Positions 1 through 5,706 are shown, counted from the first letter of the stretch. The stretch: DNA of 6,095 nucleotides from Thermoplasmatales archaeon (GCA_012522645.1 JAAYKC010000069.1:1-6095), one strand, 5' to 3'. The notes: generated from the sequence alone by a model not told the origin. Numbers and translations: made by a program.

Positions 1-583
1 CGGTGACGTGCACCAGGGGCGAGAGGTATTCCAAATTAACTTGATGACAGATGCCGTTCCCCGGGGGAACGACACGGAAGTTATCGAATGATTTCTGAGC
101 CCATTTGAATAACGCGTAACGCTCTGCGTTCCTCTCGAACTCCAGCTCCTCGTTCAGCTCCTCAGCATCGGGCCTGCCTGCGTAATCAGTCTGTATCGAG
201 TGGTCTATCACCAGATCAACGGGAACGAGGGGATTGATCAGCTTGGGGTCTTTTCCCAAGGCATCCACCGCGGCCCTCATGGACGCGAGATCGGTGACCG
301 CGGCCCCTCCGGTGAGATCCTGCAGGAGAACACGGGCCGGTATCCAGGGGATGTCCTTCTCCGTATCGGTGTCGGGGCTCCAGGATGCTATCGTGATGAC
401 GTCATCATCGGTTATCGTGCTGCCGTCCCTCTGCCTGATCATGGACTCGACTATGACGCGTACGGAGTACGGCATCTTCCCGATGTCCCTGATCACGCCT
501 TTGCTCTCAAGCTCCCTGAGGGAGAATACCGTCAGCTTCCCTTCAGCCGTCTGTATCCTCTTCTTGCAGTCCCCTATCTTCAT
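1..583 (-). CDS. acnA: Aconitate hydratase, AcnA/IRP-type, N-terminal part (cut by window edge)
   Basis: Aconitase isomerises citrate to isocitrate through cis-aconitate using a [4Fe-4S] cluster, in the cytoplasm; in many archaea it serves 2-oxoglutarate and glutamate synthesis. The 194 visible residues match the N-terminal domain of the AcnA/IRP family: RVLLQDLTGG (84-93), NPLVPVDLVIDHS (117-129), ERN (150-152) and VVPPGNGICHQVNLEYL (171-187). The remaining C-terminal part, with the cluster cysteines, lies beyond base 1, so completeness cannot be judged. The ATG at 583 is chosen because GGTGA, complementary to the archaeal 16S 3' end, sits 5 nt upstream, and the protein then begins at the usual distance before the conserved core. 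It is divergent from the PAP2 gene and shares an 81-bp promoter region with it. A related homoaconitase or isopropylmalate isomerase is unlikely, because those lack this AcnA-style N-terminus. Confidence 0.95.
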   Translation of the reverse strand, partial: MKIGDCKKRIQTAEGKLTVFSLRELESKGVIRDIGKMPYSVRVIVESMIRQRDGSTITDDDVITIASWSPDTDTEKDIPWIPARVLLQDLTGGAAVTDLASMRAAVDALGKDPKLINPLVPVDLVIDHSIQTDYAGRPDAEELNEELEFERNAERYALFKWAQKSFDNFRVVPPGNGICHQVNLEYLSPLVHVT

Positions 584-612
584 ATCAGTCACCCTGAAGG
601 GTATTTACGAGG

Positions 613-646
613 CTTATATCAAACTTTACCGAACGAAATTATAAAC
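613..646. promoter_or_regulatory. Divergent promoter region between aconitase and PAP2 genes
   Basis: Two AT-rich boxes lie in the 81-bp gap. GTTTATAA on the minus strand (639-646) would place the aconitase start point near 616, leaving a leader of about 30 nt that includes the GGTGA ribosome site. CTTATATC on the plus strand (613-620) would start PAP2 transcription near 642. Alternatively the same 638-645 box, read on the plus strand, could serve PAP2 with little or no leader. Which box serves which gene is inference. Confidence 0.5.
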
Positions 647-664
647 ATGACGGGATAACGGGGC

Positions 665-1201
665 ATGGGTTTGGATATGGAGGTCCTGGTATGGATACAG
701 GGCCTGAGGAGCACCGCGGGCGATGCGGTCATGACCCTCATCTCTCACAGTGCCGATGCCTCCCTGGTCTGGATTCTCCTCAGCATCATCTTCTTATCGG
801 ACAAGCGCACCAGGAGGACGGGCCTGCAGGTCCTGGTGACAGTGATGCTGTGCTACACCCTGAACGACCTCGTTCTGAAGGAGATCTTCGCAAGGCCGCG
901 CCCATTTTTCGAGAATACGGAATACCTCCCGCTTGCGGATGCGTCGGGATATTCATTCCCGTCAGGGCACACATTCACCTCGTTCGCCGCTGCGGCGATG
1001 ATATTCCTGCATAACAGGAAGGCAGGGGCCGCAGCGCTGGCATATGCAGCGCTGGTAGCGTTCTCCAGGCTGTATGTCTATGTGCATTACCCTTCCGATG
1101 TGATCGCCGGAGCACTGCTGGGCATAATCTGTGCCGTCCTCGTATTCGTGACGGCGGAGAGAATATATCCCGTCGGAGGCAAGGCCTCCGACGGGGCATG
1201 A
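665..1201 (+). CDS. PAP2-family membrane phosphatase (lipid or polyprenyl phosphate type)
   Basis: This is a 178-residue integral membrane phosphatase of the PAP2/acid phosphatase superfamily, which removes phosphate from lipid phosphates or polyprenyl diphosphates at the membrane face. All three signature motifs are present: K72-x6-R79-P80, P99-S100-G101-H102, and S134-R135-x5-H141-x3-D145. The phosphoenzyme nucleophile is expected at H141, with H102 as acid/base. Hydrophobic stretches near 33-45, 53-71, 104-116, 122-134 and 145-165 fit five to six membrane segments. The first ATG (665) is used, but M5 (677) is equally possible since neither has a clear ribosome site. Substrate cannot be told from sequence; recycling of polyprenyl carrier diphosphate is a reasonable guess in an archaeon. 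It stands alone, with T-rich termination after it. Its last codons carry a perfect inverted repeat. Confidence 0.92.
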   Translation: MGLDMEVLVWIQGLRSTAGDAVMTLISHSADASLVWILLSIIFLSDKRTRRTGLQVLVTVMLCYTLNDLVLKEIFARPRPFFENTEYLPLADASGYSFPSGHTFTSFAAAAMIFLHNRKAGAAALAYAALVAFSRLYVYVHYPSDVIAGALLGIICAVLVFVTAERIYPVGGKASDGA

Positions 1202-1231
1202 GTCTCACTTCTCAGCGGCCTTTTTATCTTT
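1169..1231 (+). terminator. Hairpin in the PAP2 3' end followed by a T-tract
   Basis: A perfect inverted repeat with 12-bp arms (cccgtcggaggc at 1169-1180 and gcctccgacggg at 1184-1195) and a 3-nt loop lies inside the last PAP2 codons. The stop codon follows at 1199, and a T-rich run (tttttatcttt) sits at 1221-1231. Archaeal termination relies mainly on T-tracts, so the T-run is the likelier terminator. The hairpin may aid termination or protect the mRNA 3' end. The 25-nt gap between stem and T-run is too long for a classical bacterial intrinsic terminator. Confidence 0.5.
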
Positions 1232-1281
1232 CCCGTCCCGCTCCCCGTTTCAATCCGTACACTCGCACGGGGTGTGATTCC
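1202..1281. other. Convergent spacer between PAP2 and CMD genes
   Basis: This 80-bp spacer holds the plus-strand T-tract at 1221-1231. No comparable T-run is seen on the minus strand for the CMD gene, and there is no small reading frame with a credible start signal. Confidence 0.6.
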
Positions 1282-1677
1282 TCATTGAGAGCGATCTTCC
1301 TCGTCCCATTCCTCGAAGAGCCTGGCAAGGCCCATCTTGGCGGAGGACCATGAGGGAACCCCCCCGGTCAGCACCGCGACCTGCATGGCCTCCAGGATCT
1401 CCTCCCGGGTGGCGCCGTAGTTCTTGGCCACCTTGGCCTGGGGGTATACGCAGTCATCGCACATCCTCACGGCGACGCAGGCGAGGGCGATGAGCCTCTT
1501 CGTCTTCTTGTCCAGTGCTCCGTCCTTCAGGATGACCTCGTCCATCGTGTTTATCAGCTTCACGAACTCAGGGTTCTGGTCCCTTATGGCCCTCAGGGTC
1601 TTGGGGGCGAAATTCCCCATCTTCATGCACATGTTCTTGAACGATTCCTCGCTGTCCATCGGCTTCTTGCAGTCCAT
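1282..1677 (-). CDS. Carboxymuconolactone decarboxylase/AhpD-like family protein
   Basis: This is a 131-residue all-helical protein of the CMD/AhpD-like family, small cytoplasmic oligomers that include peroxidase-partner thiol enzymes and lactone decarboxylases. The core runs from about 37 to 121: LDKKTKRLIALACVAVRMCDDC, then AKVAKNYGATREEILEAMQVAVLTGG, both typical of the family. The redox motif is C73-D-D-C76, but the position four residues after the second Cys, usually His in AhpD-like members, is Gln80. The ATG at 1677 is preferred over an upstream in-frame start because the TATTTATAA box at 1700-1708 lies about 26 bp before it and would fall inside a longer reading frame; GGTGA also occurs 7 nt upstream. 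It is monocistronic and divergent from the mevalonate operon. The physiological substrate is unknown; a thiol-dependent redox role is possible but not shown. Confidence 0.9.
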   Translation of the reverse strand: MDCKKPMDSEESFKNMCMKMGNFAPKTLRAIRDQNPEFVKLINTMDEVILKDGALDKKTKRLIALACVAVRMCDDCVYPQAKVAKNYGATREEILEAMQVAVLTGGVPSWSSAKMGLARLFEEWDEEDRSQ

Positions 1678-1699
1678 GGATGCATCACCTGTTTGCGGG

Positions 1700-1708
1700 T
1701 TATAAATA
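1700..1708 (-). promoter_or_regulatory. TATA box of the CMD-family gene
   Basis: The minus strand reads TATTTATAA. Its centre is about 26-27 bp from the ATG at 1677, the normal archaeal TATA-to-start-point distance, which implies a leaderless or nearly leaderless transcript. The GGTGA at 1685-1689 would then lie outside the mRNA, or mark a second, longer transcript. Confidence 0.6.
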
Positions 1709-1811
1709 CAGAACGGTCTTACACGATTCCGCGCCCGCAACGGATTCTGTGGCGGACCCGAGGCGCCGGGAACCGCTCATCAGGACCTCGTAAGGAAGTC
1801 CCGGACCGATT

Positions 1812-1834
1812 CTATTTCGTCATTCGACGAATAG
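1812..1834. promoter_or_regulatory. Inverted repeat upstream of the operon TATA box (possible operator)
   Basis: TTCGTC (1816-1821) and GACGAA (1826-1831) form a perfect 6-bp inverted repeat with a 4-nt spacer. Allowing one unpaired T (1815) extends it to CTA..TAG at 1812-1814 and 1832-1834. It lies just upstream of the TATA/BRE region of the regulator-led operon, a position suited to a dimeric HTH protein. Binding by the adjacent regulator is inference. Confidence 0.4.
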
Positions 1835-1875
1835 GACATACGTCATTTTTATATAGGGTTGTCATATAGCATAGG
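1819..1875 (+). repeat. Three direct copies of GTCAT-N5-7-ATAGG over the operon promoter
   Basis: The unit GTCAT followed after 7, 6 and 5 bases by ATAGG occurs at 1819-1835, 1842-1857 and 1861-1875. The copies are 23 and 19 bp apart, about two helical turns. The middle copy contains the TATA box and the third ends two bases before the start codon. The arrangement would suit a protein bound along one face of the promoter, but the units are short and AT-rich enough that chance is possible. Confidence 0.4.
1848..1855 (+). promoter_or_regulatory. TATA box of the mevalonate operon
   Basis: TTTATATA is a near-consensus archaeal TATA box. Its centre is 26-27 bp before the ATG at 1878, so the transcript should start at or beside the start codon (leaderless). 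This agrees with the absence of any ribosome-binding site before that ATG. Confidence 0.75.
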
Positions 1876-1877
1876 CA

Positions 1878-2570
1878 ATGGCCCAGGAACTCGAGGAGAA
1901 GATGGCCGGCGAGATGGCGATGTCCGCCGACCCAGGCAAGACAATGCGCAAATGGAGGGAGGAGTTCGACCTCTCCCAGAGCAGGGTCGCCGATGCCATG
2001 GGGGTCTCCTGCTCCGTCATAAGCGATTACGAGTCCGGGAGGAGGAAATCCCCCGGCGTGGCATTCGTCAGGAAGTTTGTCGGAACGCTCCTGGACCTGG
2101 ACAGGGAGGTCGGTTCCCCGACCATAAGCAAGTACATGCCCAAGGAGAGGGACGCCTGCATAATCGCCATGGCGGAATTCCGCGAGGGCATATCGATAAG
2201 CGAGTTCGTGAAAGCCGTGAACGGAGTCTATCTGGCACCTGCACAGGCCCCTGAGAAGAAGGTCTACGGGTACACGATATTGGATTCCCTGAAGGCGATC
2301 ATGAACCTGAAATCAGAGGATTACGTGAAGATATACGGATGGAGCACGGACAGGGTGCTGATATTCACCGACGTGCACTACGGCAGATCGCCCATGGTGG
2401 CGATAAGGGCCCATCCGCTGACACCGGCCATGGTGATGTACCAGAAGCCGGACAGGACAGACGAGCTGGCCATAAGGCTGGCGAAACTGGAGGGAATTCC
2501 TCTGGCCTCCACGGATATGGAGGCGGAGGACATGATAAGGATATTCGACAGATTGGAAGAGGGGATGTAA
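1878..2570 (+). CDS. Archaeal HTH transcriptional regulator leading the HMG-CoA synthase operon
   Basis: A 230-residue predicted DNA-binding protein. Residues 20-75 form an XRE/Cro-type helix-turn-helix: the pattern LSQSRVADAMGVSCSVISDYE, then SGRRKSPG, is typical of such repressors. A linker follows, then a C-terminal domain (about 128-225) with YGYTILDSLKAIMNL and LAKLEGIPLASTD. I do not recognise its ligand; it may be a sensor domain, with faint DRTGG-like character at LAKLEGIPL. Regulators of this architecture are found directly upstream of HMG-CoA synthase in many euryarchaea, so a role in controlling isoprenoid lipid supply is likely but unproven here. The start at 1878 is supported by TATA spacing; M9, M13 and M15 are alternatives without upstream signals. 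Its stop TAA overlaps the next ATG by one base (TAATG), implying coupled translation. The promoter repeats suggest autoregulation. Confidence 0.9.
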   Translation: MAQELEEKMAGEMAMSADPGKTMRKWREEFDLSQSRVADAMGVSCSVISDYESGRRKSPGVAFVRKFVGTLLDLDREVGSPTISKYMPKERDACIIAMAEFREGISISEFVKAVNGVYLAPAQAPEKKVYGYTILDSLKAIMNLKSEDYVKIYGWSTDRVLIFTDVHYGRSPMVAIRAHPLTPAMVMYQKPDRTDELAIRLAKLEGIPLASTDMEAEDMIRIFDRLEEGM

Positions 2571-3619
2571 TGGACGTAGGAATTGTGAGTTACGGGGCGT
2601 ACGTGCCCCGGTACAGGATAACCCCCGAGGAGATCGGCAAGGTCTGGGGGGAGAACGGCAAGGCCATGGGCAAAGGCCTGTTCATAGAGCAGAAATCCGT
2701 GCCCGCACCGGACGAGGACGTCGTCACCATATCGGTGGCCGCGGCAAGGGCCATGATGGCCAGGACGGATGTCGACCCCAGGGAGATAGGGGCGCTCTAC
2801 GTGGGATCGGAATCCCACCCGTATGCGGTGAAGCCCACCTCCACCATAGTGGCCGAGGCGATAGAGGCCACGCCGGACCTCACGGCGGCGGACATGGAGT
2901 TCGCCTGCAAGGCGGGGACCGCAGGCATACAGGTCTGCATGGGCCTCGTCGGCTCCGGCATGATAGAGTACGGCGTGGCCATAGGCGCCGACACGTCCCA
3001 GGGGGCGCCCGGGGATGCGCTGGAGTACTCGGCATCCGCCGGCGGCGCAGCATACCTCATAGGGAAGAAGAACATCATAGCCAAGATCAACAGGACCATA
3101 AGCTACACAACTGACACACCTGACTTCTGGCGCAGGGAGGGACAGGACTATCCCAGCCACGGAGGCAGGTTCACCGGGGAGCCGGCATACTTCAGGCACA
3201 TAACCAATGCGACCCAGAGGCTCCTGGCGGATGCGGGCACCAAACCCGGGGATTACGATTATGCGGTATTCCACCAGCCCAACGGCAAGTTCCCCACCAG
3301 GGTCGCCGCCATGATGGGATTCACCGAGGCTCAGATAACGAAAGGCCTGATGACCCCCTATATAGGGAACACCTACAGCGGCGCGGTCCCCATCGGCCTC
3401 GCATCCGTATTGGATATCGCCAAGCCCGGCGACAGGATACTCGTGGTATCCTACGGCTCCGGCGCAGGCAGCGATGCCTTCGACATAACGGTCACCGACC
3501 GCATCAGGAAGTACAAGAGGGAGGCCGCACCGACGGTGGAGAAGATCGTCAGCAATGTCAAGTACGTCGACTATGCGACCTATGCCAAGTTCAAAGGCAA
3601 GATAAAGATGGAGGAATGA
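2570..3619 (+). CDS. Hydroxymethylglutaryl-CoA synthase (archaeal type)
   Basis: This 349-residue enzyme condenses acetyl-CoA with acetoacetyl-CoA to HMG-CoA, the second step of the mevalonate route to archaeal isoprenoid lipids. The sequence follows the short archaeal/bacterial HMGS form: the N-terminal strand MDVGIVSYGAYVPRYRI, GSESHPYAVKPT (79-90), the nucleophile region EFACKAGTAG (110-119) with Cys113, FHQPNGKFP (234-242) with His235, and YGSGAGSDAF (295-304). Glu81, Cys113 and His235 fit the expected Glu/Cys/His catalytic set, so the enzyme looks active. The C-terminal tail VKYVDYATYAKFKGKIKMEE is typical of archaeal members. The start overlaps the regulator's stop, with a G-rich GAGGGGAT just upstream; the stop lies beside the thiolase start. 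In the known archaeal complex the synthase shares a CoA site with the thiolase, passing acetoacetyl-CoA directly. Confidence 0.97.
   Translation: MDVGIVSYGAYVPRYRITPEEIGKVWGENGKAMGKGLFIEQKSVPAPDEDVVTISVAAARAMMARTDVDPREIGALYVGSESHPYAVKPTSTIVAEAIEATPDLTAADMEFACKAGTAGIQVCMGLVGSGMIEYGVAIGADTSQGAPGDALEYSASAGGAAYLIGKKNIIAKINRTISYTTDTPDFWRREGQDYPSHGGRFTGEPAYFRHITNATQRLLADAGTKPGDYDYAVFHQPNGKFPTRVAAMMGFTEAQITKGLMTPYIGNTYSGAVPIGLASVLDIAKPGDRILVVSYGSGAGSDAFDITVTDRIRKYKREAAPTVEKIVSNVKYVDYATYAKFKGKIKMEE
3610..3614 (+). promoter_or_regulatory. Ribosome-binding site that decides the thiolase start
   Basis: GGAGG lies 7 nt before the ATG at 3622 but only 1 nt before the in-frame ATG at 3616. The 3622 start is therefore preferred; the protein then begins MRDVAIIGAGVTRFG, as relatives do. 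The site is inside the last codons of the HMG-CoA synthase gene. Confidence 0.7.
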
Positions 3620-3621
3620 TC

Positions 3622-4791
3622 ATGAGGGATGTAGCCATAATAGGAGCGGGAGTCACCAGGTTCGGTGAGCTCTGGGACAAGTCCTTCAGGGACATAGGTG
3701 TCAAAGCAGGAATGCTGGCAATAGGGGACGCAGGCCTCTCCGGAAGCGAAGTGGACGCTCTTTTCATAGGGAACATGTCCGCAGGCCGCTTCATCAACCA
3801 GCAGAACATCGGCGCAATGATAGCCGATTACGCGGGATTCGCCCTCAAACACATACCGTCCACGAGGATAGAGGCGGGAGCCGCCTCCGGAGGCATAGCC
3901 TTCAGGCAGGGAGTGATGGCGGTGGCGTCCGGCATGCACGACGTGGTCGTCGTCGGCGGTGCCGAGAAGATGACGGATGTGGATGATGCGTCATCCAATT
4001 CCATCCTGGACTCCACTGCCGACCAGCAGTGGGAGGCGTCCATGGGGGCCACGATGGCATCCCTGTTCGCCATGATAGCCAGGAGGTACATCCACGAGGG
4101 GCTCGCAACGAGAGAGGAGATCGCATCGGTCTCCGTGAACGGGCATGCCCACGGGGCTCTGAACCCCAACGCCCAGTTCAGGAAGGCGATAAAGCTGGAG
4201 AGCGTCCTCAGATCAGGGATGGTCGCGGACCCTCTGGGTCTCTTCGACTGCGCCCCGATATCCGACGGTGCGGCCGCGGTCATACTCTGTCCCATGGACA
4301 AGGCGAAGGAATACACCGACAACCCGGTGAGAGTGGCCGCGTCCACTCAGGCCAGTGACACGCTGGCACTGTTCCAGAGGGACAGCATAACGTCCTTCGC
4401 ATCGACCAGGATGGCAGCGGACCGGGCATTCAAGACGGCGAAGCTGTCCCCGTCTGACATATCCGTGGCGGAGGTCCACGACTGCTACACGATAGAAGGG
4501 CTCATGGCCGCGGAGGACCTCGGCCTCTATGAGAGAGGCAGGGCCGGCAAGGCATTCCTGGAGGGACAGACCCTCTTCGATGCGGGGAAGGTCGCCATCA
4601 ACACATCAGGAGGCCTGAAGGCCCGCGGTCACCCCATCGGAGCAACAGGTGTTGCCCAGATAGTCGAGATCGCGGAGCAGGTCAGGGGAACGGCGGACAA
4701 GAGACAGGTGAAGGGTGCCAGGTACGGCATGGCCCTGAACCTCGGAGGAACGGGCTCCGCAGCAACCGTATCGATACTGGAGGGGATCTGA
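3622..4791 (+). CDS. SCP2-type thiolase family protein of the HMGS complex, catalytic Cys replaced by Ala
   Basis: A 389-residue thiolase-fold protein orthologous by context and sequence to the archaeal acetoacetyl-CoA thiolase that partners HMG-CoA synthase. Family marks are VAIIGAGVTRFGELWDKSFRD (4-24), IGNMSAG (49-55), VVVGGAEKMTDV (109-120), QASDTLAL (243-250), AEVHDCYTIEG (283-293), NTSGGLKARGHPIGATG (327-343, His337) and NLGGTGSAA (373-381). The striking feature is at 84-91: it reads EAGAASGG, where relatives have EAACASGG or similar. Residue 87 is Ala (codon GCC at 3880-3882), where the acyl-carrying Cys is expected. No nearby Cys could replace it; the only ones are C210, C223 and C288. 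Normal thiolase chemistry is therefore doubtful. The protein may be structural, may use other chemistry, or the base calls may be wrong. Gene order and tight spacing keep it in the mevalonate operon. Confidence 0.95.
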   Translation: MRDVAIIGAGVTRFGELWDKSFRDIGVKAGMLAIGDAGLSGSEVDALFIGNMSAGRFINQQNIGAMIADYAGFALKHIPSTRIEAGAASGGIAFRQGVMAVASGMHDVVVVGGAEKMTDVDDASSNSILDSTADQQWEASMGATMASLFAMIARRYIHEGLATREEIASVSVNGHAHGALNPNAQFRKAIKLESVLRSGMVADPLGLFDCAPISDGAAAVILCPMDKAKEYTDNPVRVAASTQASDTLALFQRDSITSFASTRMAADRAFKTAKLSPSDISVAEVHDCYTIEGLMAAEDLGLYERGRAGKAFLEGQTLFDAGKVAINTSGGLKARGHPIGATGVAQIVEIAEQVRGTADKRQVKGARYGMALNLGGTGSAATVSILEGI

Positions 4792-5196
4792 ATGTCATCA
4801 ACGGCAAGGGAATGGAGGGAGATACCGGGAAGGTACAACCTCAAGGGATCGAAATGCCCGGAGTGCGGCAAGGTCTTCTTCCCCAAGCGCAGCATGTGCC
4901 CTCTGTGCCGCAGAGCCAGCATAGGGAAGATGATCGAGTACAAGGTGGAGAGGAAAGGCACTGTCTACACATACTCCGTCGTCTATGACGTGCCGGAGGC
5001 CAACAAGCGCATGAAGCCCTACGTCGTCGGTATGATAAGGACCGATGACGACATCCTCCTGACGGCTCAGATCGTTGATGTTGACCCTGAGAACGTCGAG
5101 ATAGGCATGCGCGTTCAGGCGGTCCTCAGGAAGATCGATGATGACGGTCCCAGCGGCGTGATCCACTACGGGTTCAAATTCGCACCCTGCGAATGA
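4792..5196 (+). CDS. DUF35 zinc-ribbon/OB-fold protein, bridge of the thiolase-HMGS complex
   Basis: A 134-residue protein with an N-terminal rubredoxin-like zinc ribbon, C22-P-E-C25 and C36-P-L-C39, followed by an OB-fold (about 48-130) containing KGTVYTYSVVYDVP and VVGMIRTDDDILLTAQIVD. This is the DUF35 family, whose archaeal member holds HMG-CoA synthase and thiolase together and may contribute to the shared CoA site. It has no catalysis of its own that I can see. The ATG abuts the thiolase stop (TGAATG), and GGAGG lies 8 nt upstream, so translation is efficient and coupled. It ends the operon; the next gene is convergent only 24 bp away. DUF35 proteins also partner Cys-less thiolase-fold aldolases of the Ltp2 type in actinobacteria, which is relevant to the odd thiolase next door. 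Confidence 0.95.
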   Translation: MSSTAREWREIPGRYNLKGSKCPECGKVFFPKRSMCPLCRRASIGKMIEYKVERKGTVYTYSVVYDVPEANKRMKPYVVGMIRTDDDILLTAQIVDVDPENVEIGMRVQAVLRKIDDDGPSGVIHYGFKFAPCE

Positions 5197-5220
5197 GAGC
5201 CCCCTTAAACATCTTAGAAA

Positions 5221-5685
5221 TCACTTCTTTTCTATTTCCAGCATGGCGACCATCTCGAGTGCCAGTGATTCGGGATCGATGCCCTCCCCGTAACGGTCTA
5301 TGCCCAGAGCCTTTGCTTTACCGATGCCCGCTGCCAGGATCCCGTCGCACCTCTCAGCGCCGATATCCTCCAGCCTGAGATCGTCCATGTTGATCACAAC
5401 AGCCGCAACGGGCCTCTCCGGGTCCTTAGGATTCATCTTCCTCATGGCCTTGGAGATCTGCCTGTCCCCCGCAGCGTAGAGGATGATCTCGGTGGCCAGG
5501 GTCTTGGACCTGTTGGTGCCGTTCCTGAACGCCCTGGCCGCATGCTCGGCCGCGGAAAGAAGATGCGCCGGGCCGCAGACCATATCCGGATTGAACAGCA
5601 CGGCATCCCCTCCCAGGGAGCGGAAGTGCTCCGCAGTGACGGAGAACGGCCGCCCGCCGGTGAGGCCGATCACACGGAAGTCCAT
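5221..5685 (-). CDS. cgi121: KEOPS complex subunit Cgi121
   Basis: Cgi121 is the KEOPS subunit that binds tRNA and stimulates Bud32 while Kae1 makes the universal t6A37 modification of ANN-decoding tRNAs, in the cytoplasm. The 154-residue length is usual for the archaeal form. The family core is clear: AARAFRNGTNRSKTLATEIILYAAGDRQISKAMRKM (49-84), with the invariant-looking TE-x-LLY-AG-RQI pattern, then PVAAVVINM (92-100) and a C-terminal helical tail. The ATG at 5685 lies 26 bp from a minus-strand GTTAAAAAC box (5707-5715), fitting a leaderless message. It is convergent with the mevalonate operon and divergent from homoserine kinase. No other KEOPS genes lie nearby, which is common, since archaeal KEOPS genes are often scattered. 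Confidence 0.93.
   Translation of the reverse strand: MDFRVIGLTGGRPFSVTAEHFRSLGGDAVLFNPDMVCGPAHLLSAAEHAARAFRNGTNRSKTLATEIILYAAGDRQISKAMRKMNPKDPERPVAAVVINMDDLRLEDIGAERCDGILAAGIGKAKALGIDRYGEGIDPESLALEMVAMLEIEKK
5224..5239 (+). terminator. Pyrimidine/T-rich tract, probable end of the mevalonate operon
   Basis: The run cttcttttctatttcc begins 27 bases after the DUF35 stop and is the only T-rich stretch close behind it on the plus strand. It lies within the last codons of the convergent Cgi121 gene. Archaeal T-tract termination there is plausible; no hairpin is seen. Confidence 0.4.
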
Positions 5686-5706
5686 GCCGCCGACAATACT
5701 GTATCC

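Noticed and set aside
200..658. Plus-strand open frames opposite the aconitase gene
   Set aside because: The minus strand encodes clear AcnA motifs throughout this stretch; the plus-strand proteins resemble nothing.
1248..1257. GTTTCAATCC, similar to the beginning of some archaeal CRISPR repeats
   Set aside because: Only one copy occurs and there is no repeat-spacer periodicity around it.
1678..1740. In-frame N-terminal extension of the CMD protein by about 21 residues
   Set aside because: The extension would run through the TATTTATAA box, has an unfamily-like composition, and the ATG at 1677 has correct promoter spacing.
1775..1795. TGATGA on the minus strand, like a C box of a C/D guide RNA or a hammerhead core
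   Set aside because: No CTGA D box follows within about 60 nt and no matching hammerhead GAAA core or stems are present.
2378..3274. Long open frame on the minus strand opposite the regulator and HMG-CoA synthase genes
   Set aside because: It lies wholly antisense to two well-recognised genes, its protein is rich in Gly, Arg and His without any family pattern, and GC-rich coding DNA commonly leaves such frames open.
3616..3621. Thiolase start at the ATG overlapping the HMGS stop
   Set aside because: GGAGG would be only 1 nt away; the ATG at 3622 has 7-nt spacing and gives the family's normal N-terminus.
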